From Bacillota bacterium (GTDB lineage: Bacteria; Bacillota; JADQBR01), in contig JADQBR010000040.1 of the NCBI GenBank assembly GCA_016278515.1, forward strand, positions 1-58,812: a stretch of DNA of 58,812 nucleotides, read 5' to 3'. A program made the translations under genes and the position numbers. Under the pieces are notes generated by a model that ran no database searches, was not told where the DNA came from, and was given only the letters and a program-made list of their open reading frames with translations. Below, in pieces: positions 36,204-47,794 of the stretch. The number at the start of each line of letters is the position of its first letter. Position 1 is the stretch's first letter.

Positions 36204-36797
36204 ATGAGAAGAATACCAATGCTAACTATGCTAATTATGATTATTATTCTGACATCGTTGTCCGCATGTGCTGCGCAGGATGCAAAGGTTAATCCTTATT
36301 TTGTGCCGCATTTACCTAGACCATTAGCTCATGAACGGGCTGTTATTACATCCGCAGGGCAAGGTGTCGAAGGGTTAGTTATATCTAAGATAGCTTCTCA
36401 GTTAAATATTAAAAACCGTTTTTGGCGTAAGGTTAGAGGTAAGGATTTGAGTGATAGGTATGACGGCTTAATTATTTTGCTGGGATTATCACACCAAAAC
36501 TTGGAACGCCTCAAAACGAATACTACTGAGGAAAGACAGCGGCTGGAAGCCTTGGCGAAAGGGGCGAAAGAACTGGGTACTGCAGTAGTGATGATAAATG
36601 TAGGTAAGCTGTCTCGACATTCGGAGACTGACAATATGGCACAACTGCTAGCACCTTATACAGATTATATAATTGTAGTTGGAGAGGGTAACTATGATGG
36701 ATTTTTTTCGCAGCTTGCCTTTCATGAAGATATCCCTTTAACCATTGTAAATGATCTACAAAAGATAAAAACCCCTTTGAATTCCGTTTTCCGCTAG
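36204..36797 (+). CDS. putative lipoprotein (DUF6305-like), sensor partner candidate
   Basis: A 197-residue exported lipoprotein: signal helix LTMLIMIIILTSLSAC with the lipidated Cys near residue 22. The mature part reads as an alpha/beta fold with ITSAGQGVEGLVI near the start, as in periplasmic-binding-like domains, and YDGLIILLGLSHQNL. It lies 12 bases before a histidine kinase that lacks an obvious extracellular sensor domain. A role as the ligand-binding partner of that kinase is inferred from position only. Confidence 0.72.
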   Translation: MRRIPMLTMLIMIIILTSLSACAAQDAKVNPYFVPHLPRPLAHERAVITSAGQGVEGLVISKIASQLNIKNRFWRKVRGKDLSDRYDGLIILLGLSHQNLERLKTNTTEERQRLEALAKGAKELGTAVVMINVGKLSRHSETDNMAQLLAPYTDYIIVVGEGNYDGFFSQLAFHEDIPLTIVNDLQKIKTPLNSVFR

Positions 36798-36809
36798 AAG
36801 GTGTGCAAA

Positions 36810-38162
36810 ATGAATGATTTTATTACTGATAAAGAAAAAATTGTTCAGGGGCTATTTATTGCGCTTTTGTCGGTGTTAATACAACAAGTGCTTAAAACAC
36901 CCTTTTGGCAGGTATATGTTAAGATTGAAGAAAGTATTATTCTGGAGGATAGTGGTACGCTTATTTTGGCTGCAGCCGTACTGGTTGTATTGAATTCCGC
37001 TAAAGCACTGCCAATTTTTGTGGGGGCATTTAGGGCTACCGAAGGATTGAAGAAAACAGGTGGGATTGGTGCTACCCTATTGGCAGCATTGATGGTAATT
37101 GTGTTTTATTCTATAATCTATGGGCTCCAACCGGGACAATGGAACTGGGGCGTCCCTTTAGTAGTGTTTTTGTTTGGTATTATATTGCTGCTGGTTTGGG
37201 GCAGAGGCGTGCTGAAGAGTTGGCATAAGATAATAATTTTTTCTCAGCTATTAATGGGTTCCTATTGGTTGGCAATTACTCCTGGGTTAACGTTTATTGG
37301 TTTTGGTCAAGATGAAACCTCGTCCAGCATAAAATTGGTAGCCCAATATTTAGAAGCCGATAGTGCTTTGAATTTTTTTAGTTTTGCATTCTTTGCACCT
37401 ATGCTTATTATTGCAATAATAACTATGGGCTTGATAGATAATTACTCTAAAATCATTAAACATATTAATGCAGGTAAGGAGCAGGAAAAGCAGATGAGGA
37501 AAGTCAGGGTTGCTGCAGCTCAGGCTAGAGTGCTTGAAGAACTAAATGCACTTGTACACGACTTAAAGACGCCGCTGACGACAATTCAAGGCTTAAATTC
37601 TTTGTTGGGCATGACAGGAAGTAGTGATAAACGACGGGAATACGCGGAGAAAGTAGAGGCATCGGTAGATAACATGAATGGCATGATATCTGAAATACTT
37701 TATGAGGATATTCGTAAACCTATTAAGGTTGCTTCATTGATAAATTATGTTAGGGCACAAATTATCCCCGAAAATTTGAATCAGAAGTTTTATTTTCAAA
37801 TCCAAGAAGACCTGCCGGAACTAAATGTTAATAAGGTGAGATTAGCTCGAGCACTGGTTAATGTGATAGAAAATGCTATTAGAGCTACCGAAAATAAGCC
37901 TGACGGTGAAATATCCATTACGGCCCAAGAGAAGGGAACTAGTATCATATTTACGGTGAAAGATAGTGGGATTGGAATAAGCGAAGATGATATTGAGCGT
38001 ATTTGGGAACCGGGATTTAGCTTAAATTTATCTTCGGGACTGGGGTTGACTTTCGTTCGAAAAGTGATAGAAAACCACGGTGGGGAAATAGATATTAGCA
38101 GTGAATTTGGCAAAGGTACCAAAGTTATTATGAGCTTACCAAGAGGGCAGGTGGAAGAATGA
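36810..38162 (+). CDS. membrane sensor histidine kinase
   Basis: A 450-residue kinase with about six N-terminal membrane helices (residues ~10-220) and no clear PAS, Cache or HAMP domain. A dimerisation helix carries the phospho-acceptor His250 in LVHDLKTPLTTIQG. The ATPase domain follows with N box NVIENAIRATE, G1 DSGIGIS, F box WEPGFS and G2 SGLGLTFV. ATG 36810 follows AGAAGGTG; GTG 36801 is inside that site. Its stop overlaps the response regulator start, so they form a cognate pair. Confidence 0.93.
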   Translation: MNDFITDKEKIVQGLFIALLSVLIQQVLKTPFWQVYVKIEESIILEDSGTLILAAAVLVVLNSAKALPIFVGAFRATEGLKKTGGIGATLLAALMVIVFYSIIYGLQPGQWNWGVPLVVFLFGIILLLVWGRGVLKSWHKIIIFSQLLMGSYWLAITPGLTFIGFGQDETSSSIKLVAQYLEADSALNFFSFAFFAPMLIIAIITMGLIDNYSKIIKHINAGKEQEKQMRKVRVAAAQARVLEELNALVHDLKTPLTTIQGLNSLLGMTGSSDKRREYAEKVEASVDNMNGMISEILYEDIRKPIKVASLINYVRAQIIPENLNQKFYFQIQEDLPELNVNKVRLARALVNVIENAIRATENKPDGEISITAQEKGTSIIFTVKDSGIGISEDDIERIWEPGFSLNLSSGLGLTFVRKVIENHGGEIDISSEFGKGTKVIMSLPRGQVEE

Positions 38163-38788
38163 TGCATGTTTTAATTATTGATGATGAAGCGGATATCCGC
38201 TATACCCTGCAGGAAATCTGTCTAATGGCAGGATGGCAGAGTTCCGAAGCTGCTAATGGCACAGAAGGCCTGGCTAGGTTTGACAAGGAGCGTCCGGATT
38301 TAGTTCTTTGCGATTATCATATGCCGGAGAAGGATGGATTGATTACTGTAAAGGAACTGCGCAAAAGATCGAAGTTGGTTCCGATTGTCGTTCTTACTGT
38401 GGATGAACGGCAGGAAATTGCAGATGCTTTTCTTGAAGCAGGGGCCAGTGATTTTGCTTTAAAGCCAATAAAGGCACCAGACTTAATCAGCCGTTTAAAA
38501 GTACACTTGCGCCTGTCTCGGGCGGATGCGGAGGTTGGGAATGAAGAAGAAATTCATGTAGTTAAGGGCATTAGCAAGATGACGTTAGAGCTAATTAAAG
38601 AGCACTTAATAAATTCAAAATCTGCGCTAACAATTGCTGATATAGCTAACAATAGTTCCTTGGCTTACCCGACGGTGCATAGATACTTAATGTATTTGAT
38701 GGACAAAGGTGAAGTAGAGGTTGAGGCGGATTACGGCAAAGTGGGACGCCCTAAAAATAAATATGTTTTAAAAAACATTGATGTTTAA
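38159..38788 (+). CDS. response regulator with CitT/DcuR-like C-terminal HTH
   Basis: A 209-residue regulator. The receiver domain has the acidic pocket DD at 8-9, phospho-acceptor Asp52 (LVLCDYHMPEKDG) and Lys in FALKPIK. The C-terminal part (about 145-205) reads LTIADIANNSSLAYPTVHRYLMYL and ends VGRPKNKYVL, like the helix-turn-helix of DcuR/CitT-family regulators. Those typically control carboxylate uptake; the target here is unknown. Co-translated with the kinase. Confidence 0.92.
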   Translation: MMHVLIIDDEADIRYTLQEICLMAGWQSSEAANGTEGLARFDKERPDLVLCDYHMPEKDGLITVKELRKRSKLVPIVVLTVDERQEIADAFLEAGASDFALKPIKAPDLISRLKVHLRLSRADAEVGNEEEIHVVKGISKMTLELIKEHLINSKSALTIADIANNSSLAYPTVHRYLMYLMDKGEVEVEADYGKVGRPKNKYVLKNIDV

Positions 38789-38819
38789 TGTTCTTCTTTT
38801 TAAGTGGAACATTTTTTTA
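38787..38819 (+). terminator. terminator of the two-component operon
   Basis: AATGTTC (38787-38793) pairs with GAACATT (38807-38813), followed by a T-run. The stem begins in the stop-codon region of the response regulator. Confidence 0.75.
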
Positions 38820-38911
38820 TACTATCAGAAAGTATAACTTTCTGATTAGCATAAATGCAACTAAGGCTTTCGCCGGCGTCTAAAGACTTGGCGTAAGCCA
38901 AGTTTTATTAA
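38820..38911 (+). repeat. dispersed ~92-bp palindromic repeat, copy B
   Basis: Nearly identical to 21037-21128. The first hairpin CAGAAAGT-ATA-ACTTTCTG is fully kept. The second reads ACTTGGC-GTAA-GCCAAGT, so its tetraloop differs from copy A (GAAA) but stays in the GNRA class. It follows a terminator T-run directly. Confidence 0.85.
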
Positions 38912-39070
38912 TGGTTTTATTAATTTCTCCAACTTACGGCAGGAAACCTTAATATACTTTTAGAAGTGTAGAATTTTGACAGCCAAGAATATTGGAGACG
39001 TTTGCTAAAGGAAATTTCAGTTTATGCCGTCGTTACCGTTGGGTATACTATATTAGGGAGGCCATTATCT

Positions 39071-41212
39071 TTGAAGGATATACTATCCAGTTTAAATGAG
39101 CAGCAAAAGGAAGCTGTTAGTACAGTTAGTGGACCGGTTTTGGTGGTAGCCGGTGCCGGTTCGGGAAAAACCAGAGCAATTACTCACCGCATTGCCTACT
39201 TGATAGAAAAATGTGAGGTTGATCCATGGAACATATTGGCAATAACTTTCACCAATAAAGCGGCAAATGAGATGAAGGAGCGGTTGGGAGACCTCTTAGA
39301 TCATCCTATTTCCGGAATGTGGGTCAGTACTTTTCACTCTGCTTGTGTTCGTATACTACGCCGGGAAACCGAACATTTGCCATACGGCCGCAACTTTGTT
39401 GTTTATGATAGCTCGGATCAAATATCACTGTTAAAGTCATGTATTAAAGAATTTGGCTTAGACGATAAAAAATTTAATCCCAGAGGCGTCGCAGCCAAGA
39501 TATCAAATGCCAAAAATGAGTTATTGACACCTAGCAAATATCGGCAGCGGGCAGATGGCTTTTATGAAGAACAGGTGGCACTTATTTATGAGTCATATCA
39601 AGACAAATTGTTTAAATACAATGCCATGGACTTTGACGATTTAATAATGCAGACAGTCCTATTATTTAGTAGAAAACCGCAGATCCTGGCAGATTATCAG
39701 CATCGCTTTAAATATATTTTGGTTGATGAATATCAAGATACAAACCATGCTCAATACATTTTGGTTAAATTATTGGCCCAGGCTCATGAAAATATCTGTG
39801 TCGTAGGTGATCCAGATCAGTCCATTTATGGCTGGCGGGGTGCAGATATTCAAAATATTTTAGATTTTGAAACCGATTATCCTAAAGCAAAGGTAATTCG
39901 CCTGGAGCAAAATTATCGTTCTACAAAAAGCATATTAGGTGCTGCCAATGAAGTAATTAAGAATAACCTAGGCCGAAAGCCGAAGAACCTATGGACTGAT
40001 AATGATGATGGTGAGTTTATCACAAAGTTTCGGGCGGAGGATGAACAAGCAGAGGCTCGCTTTGTGGCGGAGGAAATATTTGCGCTGCATCAGAAGGGTT
40101 ATAAATTAAGTGACTGCGCGGTTCTTTATCGGGTACATGCCCAATCCAGAGCTATTGAAGATTGGCTGTTAAAAGGTAACATTCCCTATGAGATCATTGG
40201 TGGACATCGTTTCTACGACCGTAAAGAAATCAAAACCATTTTAGCTTATTTGCGGGTGCTGGTTAATCCTGCGGACAATATTAGTTTAAGCCGGATCATT
40301 AATGAACCGAGGCGTGGTATTGGTCAAGCTACTTTGGAAAGGTTGCTGGCAGCAGCAGAAGAGCTAGACTATTCTGCTGCACAATTAATTTTATCAGGAG
40401 AAGAAATTGCGGGGTTGTCTGTAAGGGCGCGCAATAATATTAAAAGTTTTAGGGACTTATTGAAAAAGTTAATGGAAAAGAAACAGTTATTGCCAGTTAC
40501 AGAGCTGGTTGAGGCAATTTTATTAGATACAGGCTATTGGGAGATACTTGAACAGGACAAGACGCCCGAAGGGCAAGCGCGCCAAGAAAACTTGCGAGAA
40601 TTCACCACAGTGACCAAAGAATACGACCGTAATAATGAAGAGAAAGATTTAGAAGGGTTTTTAGCAGAGATCTCTCTGCAATCAGATATAGATAATTTTG
40701 ATGGTGAAGATAAGGTTGCATTAATGACTCTCCATACTGCCAAGGGATTGGAGTTCCCTGTAGTATTTTTGGTTGGTATGGAAGAAGGAATTTTTCCTAG
40801 TTTTCGTTCCTTTCAAGACCCGGAGCAGTTAGAAGAGGAACGACGTATCTGTTATGTGGGCATGACCAGGGCGCGGCAGCAACTTTATTTGACACATGCA
40901 TGGCGTCGGCATATGTACGGAAGTTCTCAGCATAATAGTCATTCGCGTTTCTTGGGGGAAGTACCGCACCAGTTCTTTGGCTTGGAAGAGCAAAGTGAAC
41001 GTGTGCCAAAAAAGAAAAATGAACCTTCGGAAAGTGGAAGCAAGGAAACCCAGATGTTTAACTTGGGGGATAAGGTCTATCATGCTAAGTTTGGTCAAGG
41101 TGCTATTGTAAAGCTTGAAGGAGCAGGCAAGGATGCTAAAGTTAGTGTCGCTTTCCCCGGTAACGGAATTAAGGAACTTATTTTGGCTTATGCGCCACTT
41201 AAGAAGATATAG
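39071..41212 (+). CDS. pcrA: PcrA, UvrD/Rep-family DNA helicase
   Basis: A superfamily 1 3'-5' helicase for repair and replication fork maintenance, 713 residues. Motifs in order: Q motif LNEQQKEAV, Walker A GAGSGKT, motif Ia ITFTNKAANEMKER, Walker B LVDEYQDTN, motif III GDPDQSIYGWRGA, motif IV LEQNYRS, motif V TLHTAKGLEFPVVFLVGMEEG-like block and motif VI VGMTRARQQLYL. The C-terminal Tudor-like RNA polymerase-contact domain (GDKVYHAKFGQGAIVKLEG) is present. TTG 39071 lies 9 bases from GGGAGG (39056-39061). Adjacent ligA is a common pairing. Confidence 0.96.
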   Translation: MKDILSSLNEQQKEAVSTVSGPVLVVAGAGSGKTRAITHRIAYLIEKCEVDPWNILAITFTNKAANEMKERLGDLLDHPISGMWVSTFHSACVRILRRETEHLPYGRNFVVYDSSDQISLLKSCIKEFGLDDKKFNPRGVAAKISNAKNELLTPSKYRQRADGFYEEQVALIYESYQDKLFKYNAMDFDDLIMQTVLLFSRKPQILADYQHRFKYILVDEYQDTNHAQYILVKLLAQAHENICVVGDPDQSIYGWRGADIQNILDFETDYPKAKVIRLEQNYRSTKSILGAANEVIKNNLGRKPKNLWTDNDDGEFITKFRAEDEQAEARFVAEEIFALHQKGYKLSDCAVLYRVHAQSRAIEDWLLKGNIPYEIIGGHRFYDRKEIKTILAYLRVLVNPADNISLSRIINEPRRGIGQATLERLLAAAEELDYSAAQLILSGEEIAGLSVRARNNIKSFRDLLKKLMEKKQLLPVTELVEAILLDTGYWEILEQDKTPEGQARQENLREFTTVTKEYDRNNEEKDLEGFLAEISLQSDIDNFDGEDKVALMTLHTAKGLEFPVVFLVGMEEGIFPSFRSFQDPEQLEEERRICYVGMTRARQQLYLTHAWRRHMYGSSQHNSHSRFLGEVPHQFFGLEEQSERVPKKKNEPSESGSKETQMFNLGDKVYHAKFGQGAIVKLEGAGKDAKVSVAFPGNGIKELILAYAPLKKI

Positions 41213-43255
<2,043 letters not shown>

Positions 43256-43288
43256 GGAATTCAGTTGGTAAGTTAGTTAAGGTTTGAA

Positions 43289-43325
43289 ACCTTTCCAACC
43301 TTCCAACCTTCCAACCTTCCAACTG
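43289..43325 (+). repeat. short tandem repeat, CCAACCTT units
   Basis: Four or so head-to-tail copies of the 8-base unit CCAACCTT lie between ligA and gatC. GTTGG-containing sequence just upstream could pair with it. Length may vary by slippage. Confidence 0.8.
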
Positions 43326-43388
43326 ACCAACTTTAAAACTATTCACTTAATGTTGTTTGCCAAAACTATGAAAGGAAGGGTGAATGAG

Positions 43389-43673
43389 ATGAGCATTAGC
43401 AAAAAAGAAGTCGAGCATGTTGCAATGCTTGCACGCCTAGAGTTTTCTGAGCAGGAGTTAGAGGAGTATACAGAAAAAATGAATGATATCTTAGGCTATA
43501 TGGATAAACTTAATCAATTGGATACCAGCAAGGTTGCAGCTACTTATCATGTGCTGCCAATTAATAACGTACTTCGCGAGGATAAAGACCGTCATTATCT
43601 AGACAATGAAACCGCACTAAAAAATGCTCCGGACAAGAAAGACGGTATGTTTAAAGTGCCTAGAATTGTTTAG
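43389..43673 (+). CDS. gatC: GatC, Asp/Glu-tRNA amidotransferase subunit C
   Basis: A 94-residue helical linker subunit that holds GatA and GatB together. It reads SISKKEVEHVAMLARLEFSE at the start and RDKDRHYLDNE-type sequence near the end. ATG 43389 follows GGAAGGG; the frame is open further up through the CCAACCTT repeat, where translation is unlikely. First of gatCAB. Confidence 0.94.
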   Translation: MSISKKEVEHVAMLARLEFSEQELEEYTEKMNDILGYMDKLNQLDTSKVAATYHVLPINNVLREDKDRHYLDNETALKNAPDKKDGMFKVPRIV

Positions 43674-43711
43674 GGGTTAGAATTTGAAAACTAAAGTAGG
43701 GAGGGATGGCA

Positions 43712-45178
43712 TTGACAATTCACGGCCTGACTGCACATGAAATGCATGACAAGCTAAAGAATAAGGAACTTAGTGCAACGGAAGCAACAAAATCAGTACT
43801 TGATAGGATTAGTAAGACAGAGTCCCGGGTTAAAGCGTATTTGACATTGCTTTCGGAAGAAGCATTGAAAAAGGCTGAACAAGTAGACAAGAGATTGGCC
43901 GCGGGTGAAGATCTTAGACCGCTTGAGGGAATCCCCATGGCCTTGAAAGATAATATGTGCACCGAAGGTATTAAGACCACCTGTGCATCAAAAATTCTAC
44001 ATAATTTCATTCCGCCGTATAATGCCACCGTTGCGGAAAAACTGGAAAAGGCTGGAGCAGTTTTAGTAGGAAAATTGAATATGGATGAGTTTGCCATGGG
44101 ATCTTCTAATGAGAATTCATCATTTTATCCTGTTCATAATCCTTGGGATCTAGAGAGGGCGCCTGGCGGTTCCAGCGGCGGTTCAGCGGCTGCAGTGGCG
44201 TCTGATGGAGCAATTTATACATTGGGCAGTGACACAGGTGGTTCTGTCCGTCAGCCTGCTTCATTTTGCGGTGTTGTCGGGTTAAAACCAACATATGGGC
44301 GGGTGTCCCGATATGGTCTAATTGCTTATGCATCTTCTCTGGATCAAATAGGTCCGGTAACCAAAGATGTGAGAGATTGCGCATGGGTTTTGGGAGCTAT
44401 TGCCGGCCACGATGAGAAAGATTCCACATCAGCTAATGTCCCGGTTTCCGACTATAGCCATGCTTTAAATAAAGACATTAAAGGGATGAAAGTCGGAATT
44501 CCCAAGGAATACTTTGCGGAAGGTTTAGATGAAGAAGTAAAAGCGAAGATATTAGAAGCTGTTAAGAAACTGGAAGACTTGGGTGCCGTTTGTGAGGAAA
44601 TGTCTTTACCCCATACGGAATATGCTTTGCCCGCATTTTATTTGCTGGCACCGGCAGAAGCTAGTTCAAACTTGGCTAGATATGATGGAGTACGGTATGG
44701 CTATCGGGATAAGAATGCCGAAGATTTAATCACCATGTATAAGCAAACAAGAAGCCAGGGTTTCGGACCGGAATTAAAAAGGCGAATAATGCTGGGGACT
44801 TATGCTTTAAGTTCGGGATATTATGATGCTTACTATCTTAAAGCGTTAAAAGTAAGGACATTGGTTAAACAGGATTTTGATCAGGCTTTTGAGCGATATG
44901 ATGTGATAGTAGCTCCTACTGCTCCTACGGTTGCATTTAGATTGGGTGAAAAAGCCGATGATCCGCTGTCGATGTATTTATCAGACTTATTTACTATCCC
45001 GGTCAATTTGGCAGGCTTGCCGGCTATATCCATTCCTTGTGGTTTGAGTCAGGGTATGCCCGTAGGGTTACAAATTATAGGCAAACCTTTTGATGAGGCG
45101 GCTTTGCTGCAGGTAGCTTATAACTTTGAACAGAATACACCCCACCATAAATTAAAACCACAACTGGAGGTGGAGTAA
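43712..45178 (+). CDS. gatA: GatA, Asp/Glu-tRNA amidotransferase amidase subunit
   Basis: The amidase-signature subunit that frees ammonia from glutamine, 488 residues. The catalytic Lys ([14 protein letters not shown]), the cis-Ser region [14 protein letters not shown] and the nucleophile Ser in [16 protein letters not shown] are all present. TTG 43712 is chosen with 7-base spacing to GGGAGG (43699-43704); the nearby ATG 43706 is only one base from that site. Last base overlaps gatB. Confidence 0.96.
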   Translation: MTIHGLTAHEMHDKLKNKELSATEATKSVLDRISKTESRVKAYLTLLSEEALKKAEQVDKRLAAGEDLRPLEGIPMALKDNMCTEGIKTTCASKILHNFIPPYNATVAEKLEKAGAVLVGKLNMDEFAMGSSNENSSFYPVHNPWDLERAPGGSSGGSAAAVASDGAIYTLGSDTGGSVRQPASFCGVVGLKPTYGRVSRYGLIAYASSLDQIGPVTKDVRDCAWVLGAIAGHDEKDSTSANVPVSDYSHALNKDIKGMKVGIPKEYFAEGLDEEVKAKILEAVKKLEDLGAVCEEMSLPHTEYALPAFYLLAPAEASSNLARYDGVRYGYRDKNAEDLITMYKQTRSQGFGPELKRRIMLGTYALSSGYYDAYYLKALKVRTLVKQDFDQAFERYDVIVAPTAPTVAFRLGEKADDPLSMYLSDLFTIPVNLAGLPAISIPCGLSQGMPVGLQIIGKPFDEAALLQVAYNFEQNTPHHKLKPQLEVE

Positions 45179-46623
45179 TGAGCAACCAGTGGGAAACTGT
45201 AATCGGCTTAGAGGTCCATACAGAACTAAAGACAAAATCTAAAATATTTTGTGCTTGTTCCACTGAGTTTGGGGGCGAGCCCAATACTCATGTTTGCCCA
45301 GTTTGCTTGGGGATGCCGGGAACATTACCAGTTGCTAATAAAAAAGTGGTAGATTTTGCAATCAAAGCCGGCTTGGCATTAAATTGTGAAATTAAAGAGT
45401 TTAATAAATTTGATCGTAAAAACTATTATTACCCTGACTTGCCAAAAGGGTATCAAATATCTCAGTTCGATTTGCCCGTCTGTGGACAGGGGCATTTGGA
45501 CATAGAAGTAAATGGGCAAACCAAACGCATTGGCATTACCCGCATTCACATGGAGGATGATGCGGGTAAATTAAATCACGAAGGGGAGGTTATAGCTCAG
45601 GCGGAATCCTCTTTGGTAGATTATAACCGAGCCGGCGTACCTTTGTTAGAAATAGTCTCGGAACCGGACATGCGCTCGCCGGAGGAGGCTGCAGCTTATC
45701 TTGAGAAGGTAAAGGCGATCTTACAATACACTGAAGTGTCTGATTGTAAAATGCAGGAAGGCTCATTGCGCTGCGATGCTAACATCTCCATTAGACCCCT
45801 AAGTGCGACCAAATTAGGTACAAGAACTGAATTGAAGAATATGAACTCTTTTAAAGCGCTGCAAAAAGCCTTAGAGTATGAGGTTGAAAGGCATATTGAA
45901 CTTGTAGAAGATGGTGGAACGGTTGTCCAAGAAACTCGTTCCTGGGACGAAAGTAAAGGTATGACTGTATCTTTACGCAGCAAAGAGGAGGCACATGACT
46001 ATCGCTATTTCCCTGATCCTGATTTAGTGCCTCTTGTGATAGACGAAAAATGGATTGAAAGTATTCGCAATTCGCTGCCGGAATTGCCTGATGAAAGAAA
46101 ACAACGGTTAATTAACGATTATGACTTACCGAAATACGATGCTGAGATTATTACCAGTTCCAAAGATTTGGCCGATTATTTTGATCACTGTTTAGATCAT
46201 TTTAGAGATGCAAAAAAAATAAGTAATTGGATTATGGGTGAGTTATTGAGACTGCTGAATGTCAATGATAAGGAAGTTGCAGATTGCCCAGTCGCACCGA
46301 AAGAGTTAGGTGAACTACTTCACTTAATAGAAAAGGGCACTATTAGCGGCAAAGTAGCCAAACAGGTTTTTGAGGAAATGTTTGCTAGCGGCAAAAACGC
46401 CAAGCAAATTGTAAAAGAAAAAGGTTTGGAACAGATCAGTGATACTGGTGAATTAGAAAAGATTATCGAAGAAATAATTGCGGCTAACCCAGATCCAGTT
46501 TCGGACTATAAGTCGGGTAAAGGTCAGGCAATAGGTTTCTTGGTTGGTCAGGTCATGAAAGCTTCCAAAGGAAAAGCCAACCCGCAAATGGTTAAAAAGA
46601 TGTTAAGTGATAAACTAGGCTAA
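45178..46623 (+). CDS. gatB: GatB, Asp/Glu-tRNA amidotransferase subunit B
   Basis: The kinase/transamidase subunit that turns Glu-tRNA(Gln) or Asp-tRNA(Asn) into the amide form. The start [21 protein letters not shown], the [18 protein letters not shown] motif and the C-terminal YqeY-like domain ([16 protein letters not shown]) are diagnostic. Length 481. It implies that this organism makes Gln-tRNA and/or Asn-tRNA indirectly. Confidence 0.97.
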   Translation: MSNQWETVIGLEVHTELKTKSKIFCACSTEFGGEPNTHVCPVCLGMPGTLPVANKKVVDFAIKAGLALNCEIKEFNKFDRKNYYYPDLPKGYQISQFDLPVCGQGHLDIEVNGQTKRIGITRIHMEDDAGKLNHEGEVIAQAESSLVDYNRAGVPLLEIVSEPDMRSPEEAAAYLEKVKAILQYTEVSDCKMQEGSLRCDANISIRPLSATKLGTRTELKNMNSFKALQKALEYEVERHIELVEDGGTVVQETRSWDESKGMTVSLRSKEEAHDYRYFPDPDLVPLVIDEKWIESIRNSLPELPDERKQRLINDYDLPKYDAEIITSSKDLADYFDHCLDHFRDAKKISNWIMGELLRLLNVNDKEVADCPVAPKELGELLHLIEKGTISGKVAKQVFEEMFASGKNAKQIVKEKGLEQISDTGELEKIIEEIIAANPDPVSDYKSGKGQAIGFLVGQVMKASKGKANPQMVKKMLSDKLG

Positions 46624-46659
46624 AATATGAGTGTGGTTTGTGCATAACAATTTATTTTA

Positions 46660-46697
46660 AGTGAAAGAGGGCTGCATAGGCGGTTCTCTTTTTTAAT
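46660..46697 (+). terminator. weak terminator after gatB
   Basis: AAAGAG pairs with CTCTTT across a G/C-rich loop, followed by a T-run. The stem is short. Confidence 0.45.
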
Positions 46698-46830
46698 ATA
46701 CAGGAAACCTTTTGTATCTTCTTATTTATAACTAGGGCTTATTAAGTTTAAGTTATTTTAGAAACCATCACCTAACCACTAGGGTCGGCATATACTGGAA
46801 TAAAGACTAATTTATAAGGAAGTGACCAGA

Positions 46831-47694
46831 ATGCCGTGTCCATCAGGAACTCAACCTTACACCATCCGGTCAGGCGATACCTGTTTCGCCCTGGCCCAGC
46901 GCTTTGGCACCACCGTCCAGGCCATTCAGAATGCTAACCCTGGCTTAAACTGCAATAACCTGCAGATTGGCCAGATAATCTGTATCCCCGGTGCCCCAGC
47001 TCCCGGTGAATGCCCGTCCGGTAGCCAAGAATATACCATTAGGTCAGGCGATACCTGTTTCGCCCTGGCCCAGCGCTTTGGCACCACCGTCCAGGCCATT
47101 CAGAATGCTAACCCTGGCTTAAACTGCAATAACCTGCAGATTGGCCAGATAATCTGTATCCCCGGTGCCCCAGCTCCCGGTGAATGCCCGTCCGGTAGCC
47201 AAGAATATACCATTAGGTCCGGCGATACCTGTTTCGCCCTGGCCCAGCGCTTTGGTACCACTGTCCAGGCCATCCTGGACGCCAACCCCGGTTTAGATTG
47301 CGATAGACTGCAGGTTGGCCAGATAATCTGTATTCCCGGTGCCCCAGCCCCCGGTGAATGCCCGCCCGGTAGCCAAGAATATACCATTAGGTCCGGCGAT
47401 ACCTGTTTTGCCCTGGCCCAGCGCTTTGGCACCACCGTCCAGGCCATCCTGGACGCCAATCCCGGTTTAGATTGCGATAGCCTGCGGGTTGGCCAGATAA
47501 TCTGTATCCCCGGTGCCCCAGCTCCCGGTGGTTGCCCGCCCGGTAGTCGAAGATACACCATCCGAGCCGGCGATACTTGTTTTGCCTTGGCAGAGCGCTT
47601 TGGTACCACTGTCCAGGCAATCCGTGACGCCAACCCCGATTTAGACTGCAATAGACTGCAAATTGCCCAGATAATCTGTATCCCGCAGACCTAA
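46831..47694 (+). CDS. five-LysM cysteine-rich protein
   Basis: A 287-residue protein made of five consecutive LysM modules, each 58 residues (174 bp), starting at 46858, 47032, 47206, 47380 and 47554. Each has YTIRSGDTCFALAQRFGTT, an NPGLxC centre and QIICIP, joined by GAPAPGECP linkers, with about four Cys per unit. LysM binds peptidoglycan or chitin-type glycans. There is no signal peptide or anchor, so release by mother-cell lysis or a spore-coat site is possible. ATG 46831 follows AAGGAAG. The gene is visibly richer in GC than its neighbours. Confidence 0.93.
   Translation: MPCPSGTQPYTIRSGDTCFALAQRFGTTVQAIQNANPGLNCNNLQIGQIICIPGAPAPGECPSGSQEYTIRSGDTCFALAQRFGTTVQAIQNANPGLNCNNLQIGQIICIPGAPAPGECPSGSQEYTIRSGDTCFALAQRFGTTVQAILDANPGLDCDRLQVGQIICIPGAPAPGECPPGSQEYTIRSGDTCFALAQRFGTTVQAILDANPGLDCDSLRVGQIICIPGAPAPGGCPPGSRRYTIRAGDTCFALAERFGTTVQAIRDANPDLDCNRLQIAQIICIPQT
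46858..47694 (+). repeat. 174-bp tandem repeats within the LysM gene
   Basis: Five units of 174 bp. Units 1 and 2 are almost base-identical over most of their length, units 3 and 4 likewise, and unit 5 is most diverged. This pattern points to recent duplication or gene conversion and to possible copy-number change. Confidence 0.92.
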
Positions 47695-47754
47695 ACCCCC
47701 ATAGTTCCAGCTGCGGCTTCATTCATCCCGGGCAACAGAAATAGCTAACAGGTA

Positions 47755-47791
47755 AGGCTCAACAATCGGCATCTATCCGATAGTTGAGCCT
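47755..47791 (+). terminator. long hairpin after the LysM gene
   Basis: AGGCTCAAC-ATCGG pairs with CCGAT-GTTGAGCCT around a short loop; only TATTTGG follows, so it is either a weak terminator or a stability element. Confidence 0.6.
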
Positions 47792-47794
47792 ATT

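Noticed and set aside
47100-47722. Long minus-strand frames across the LysM gene
   Set aside because: They mirror the repeated GC-rich LysM codons and have no ribosome site or protein features.
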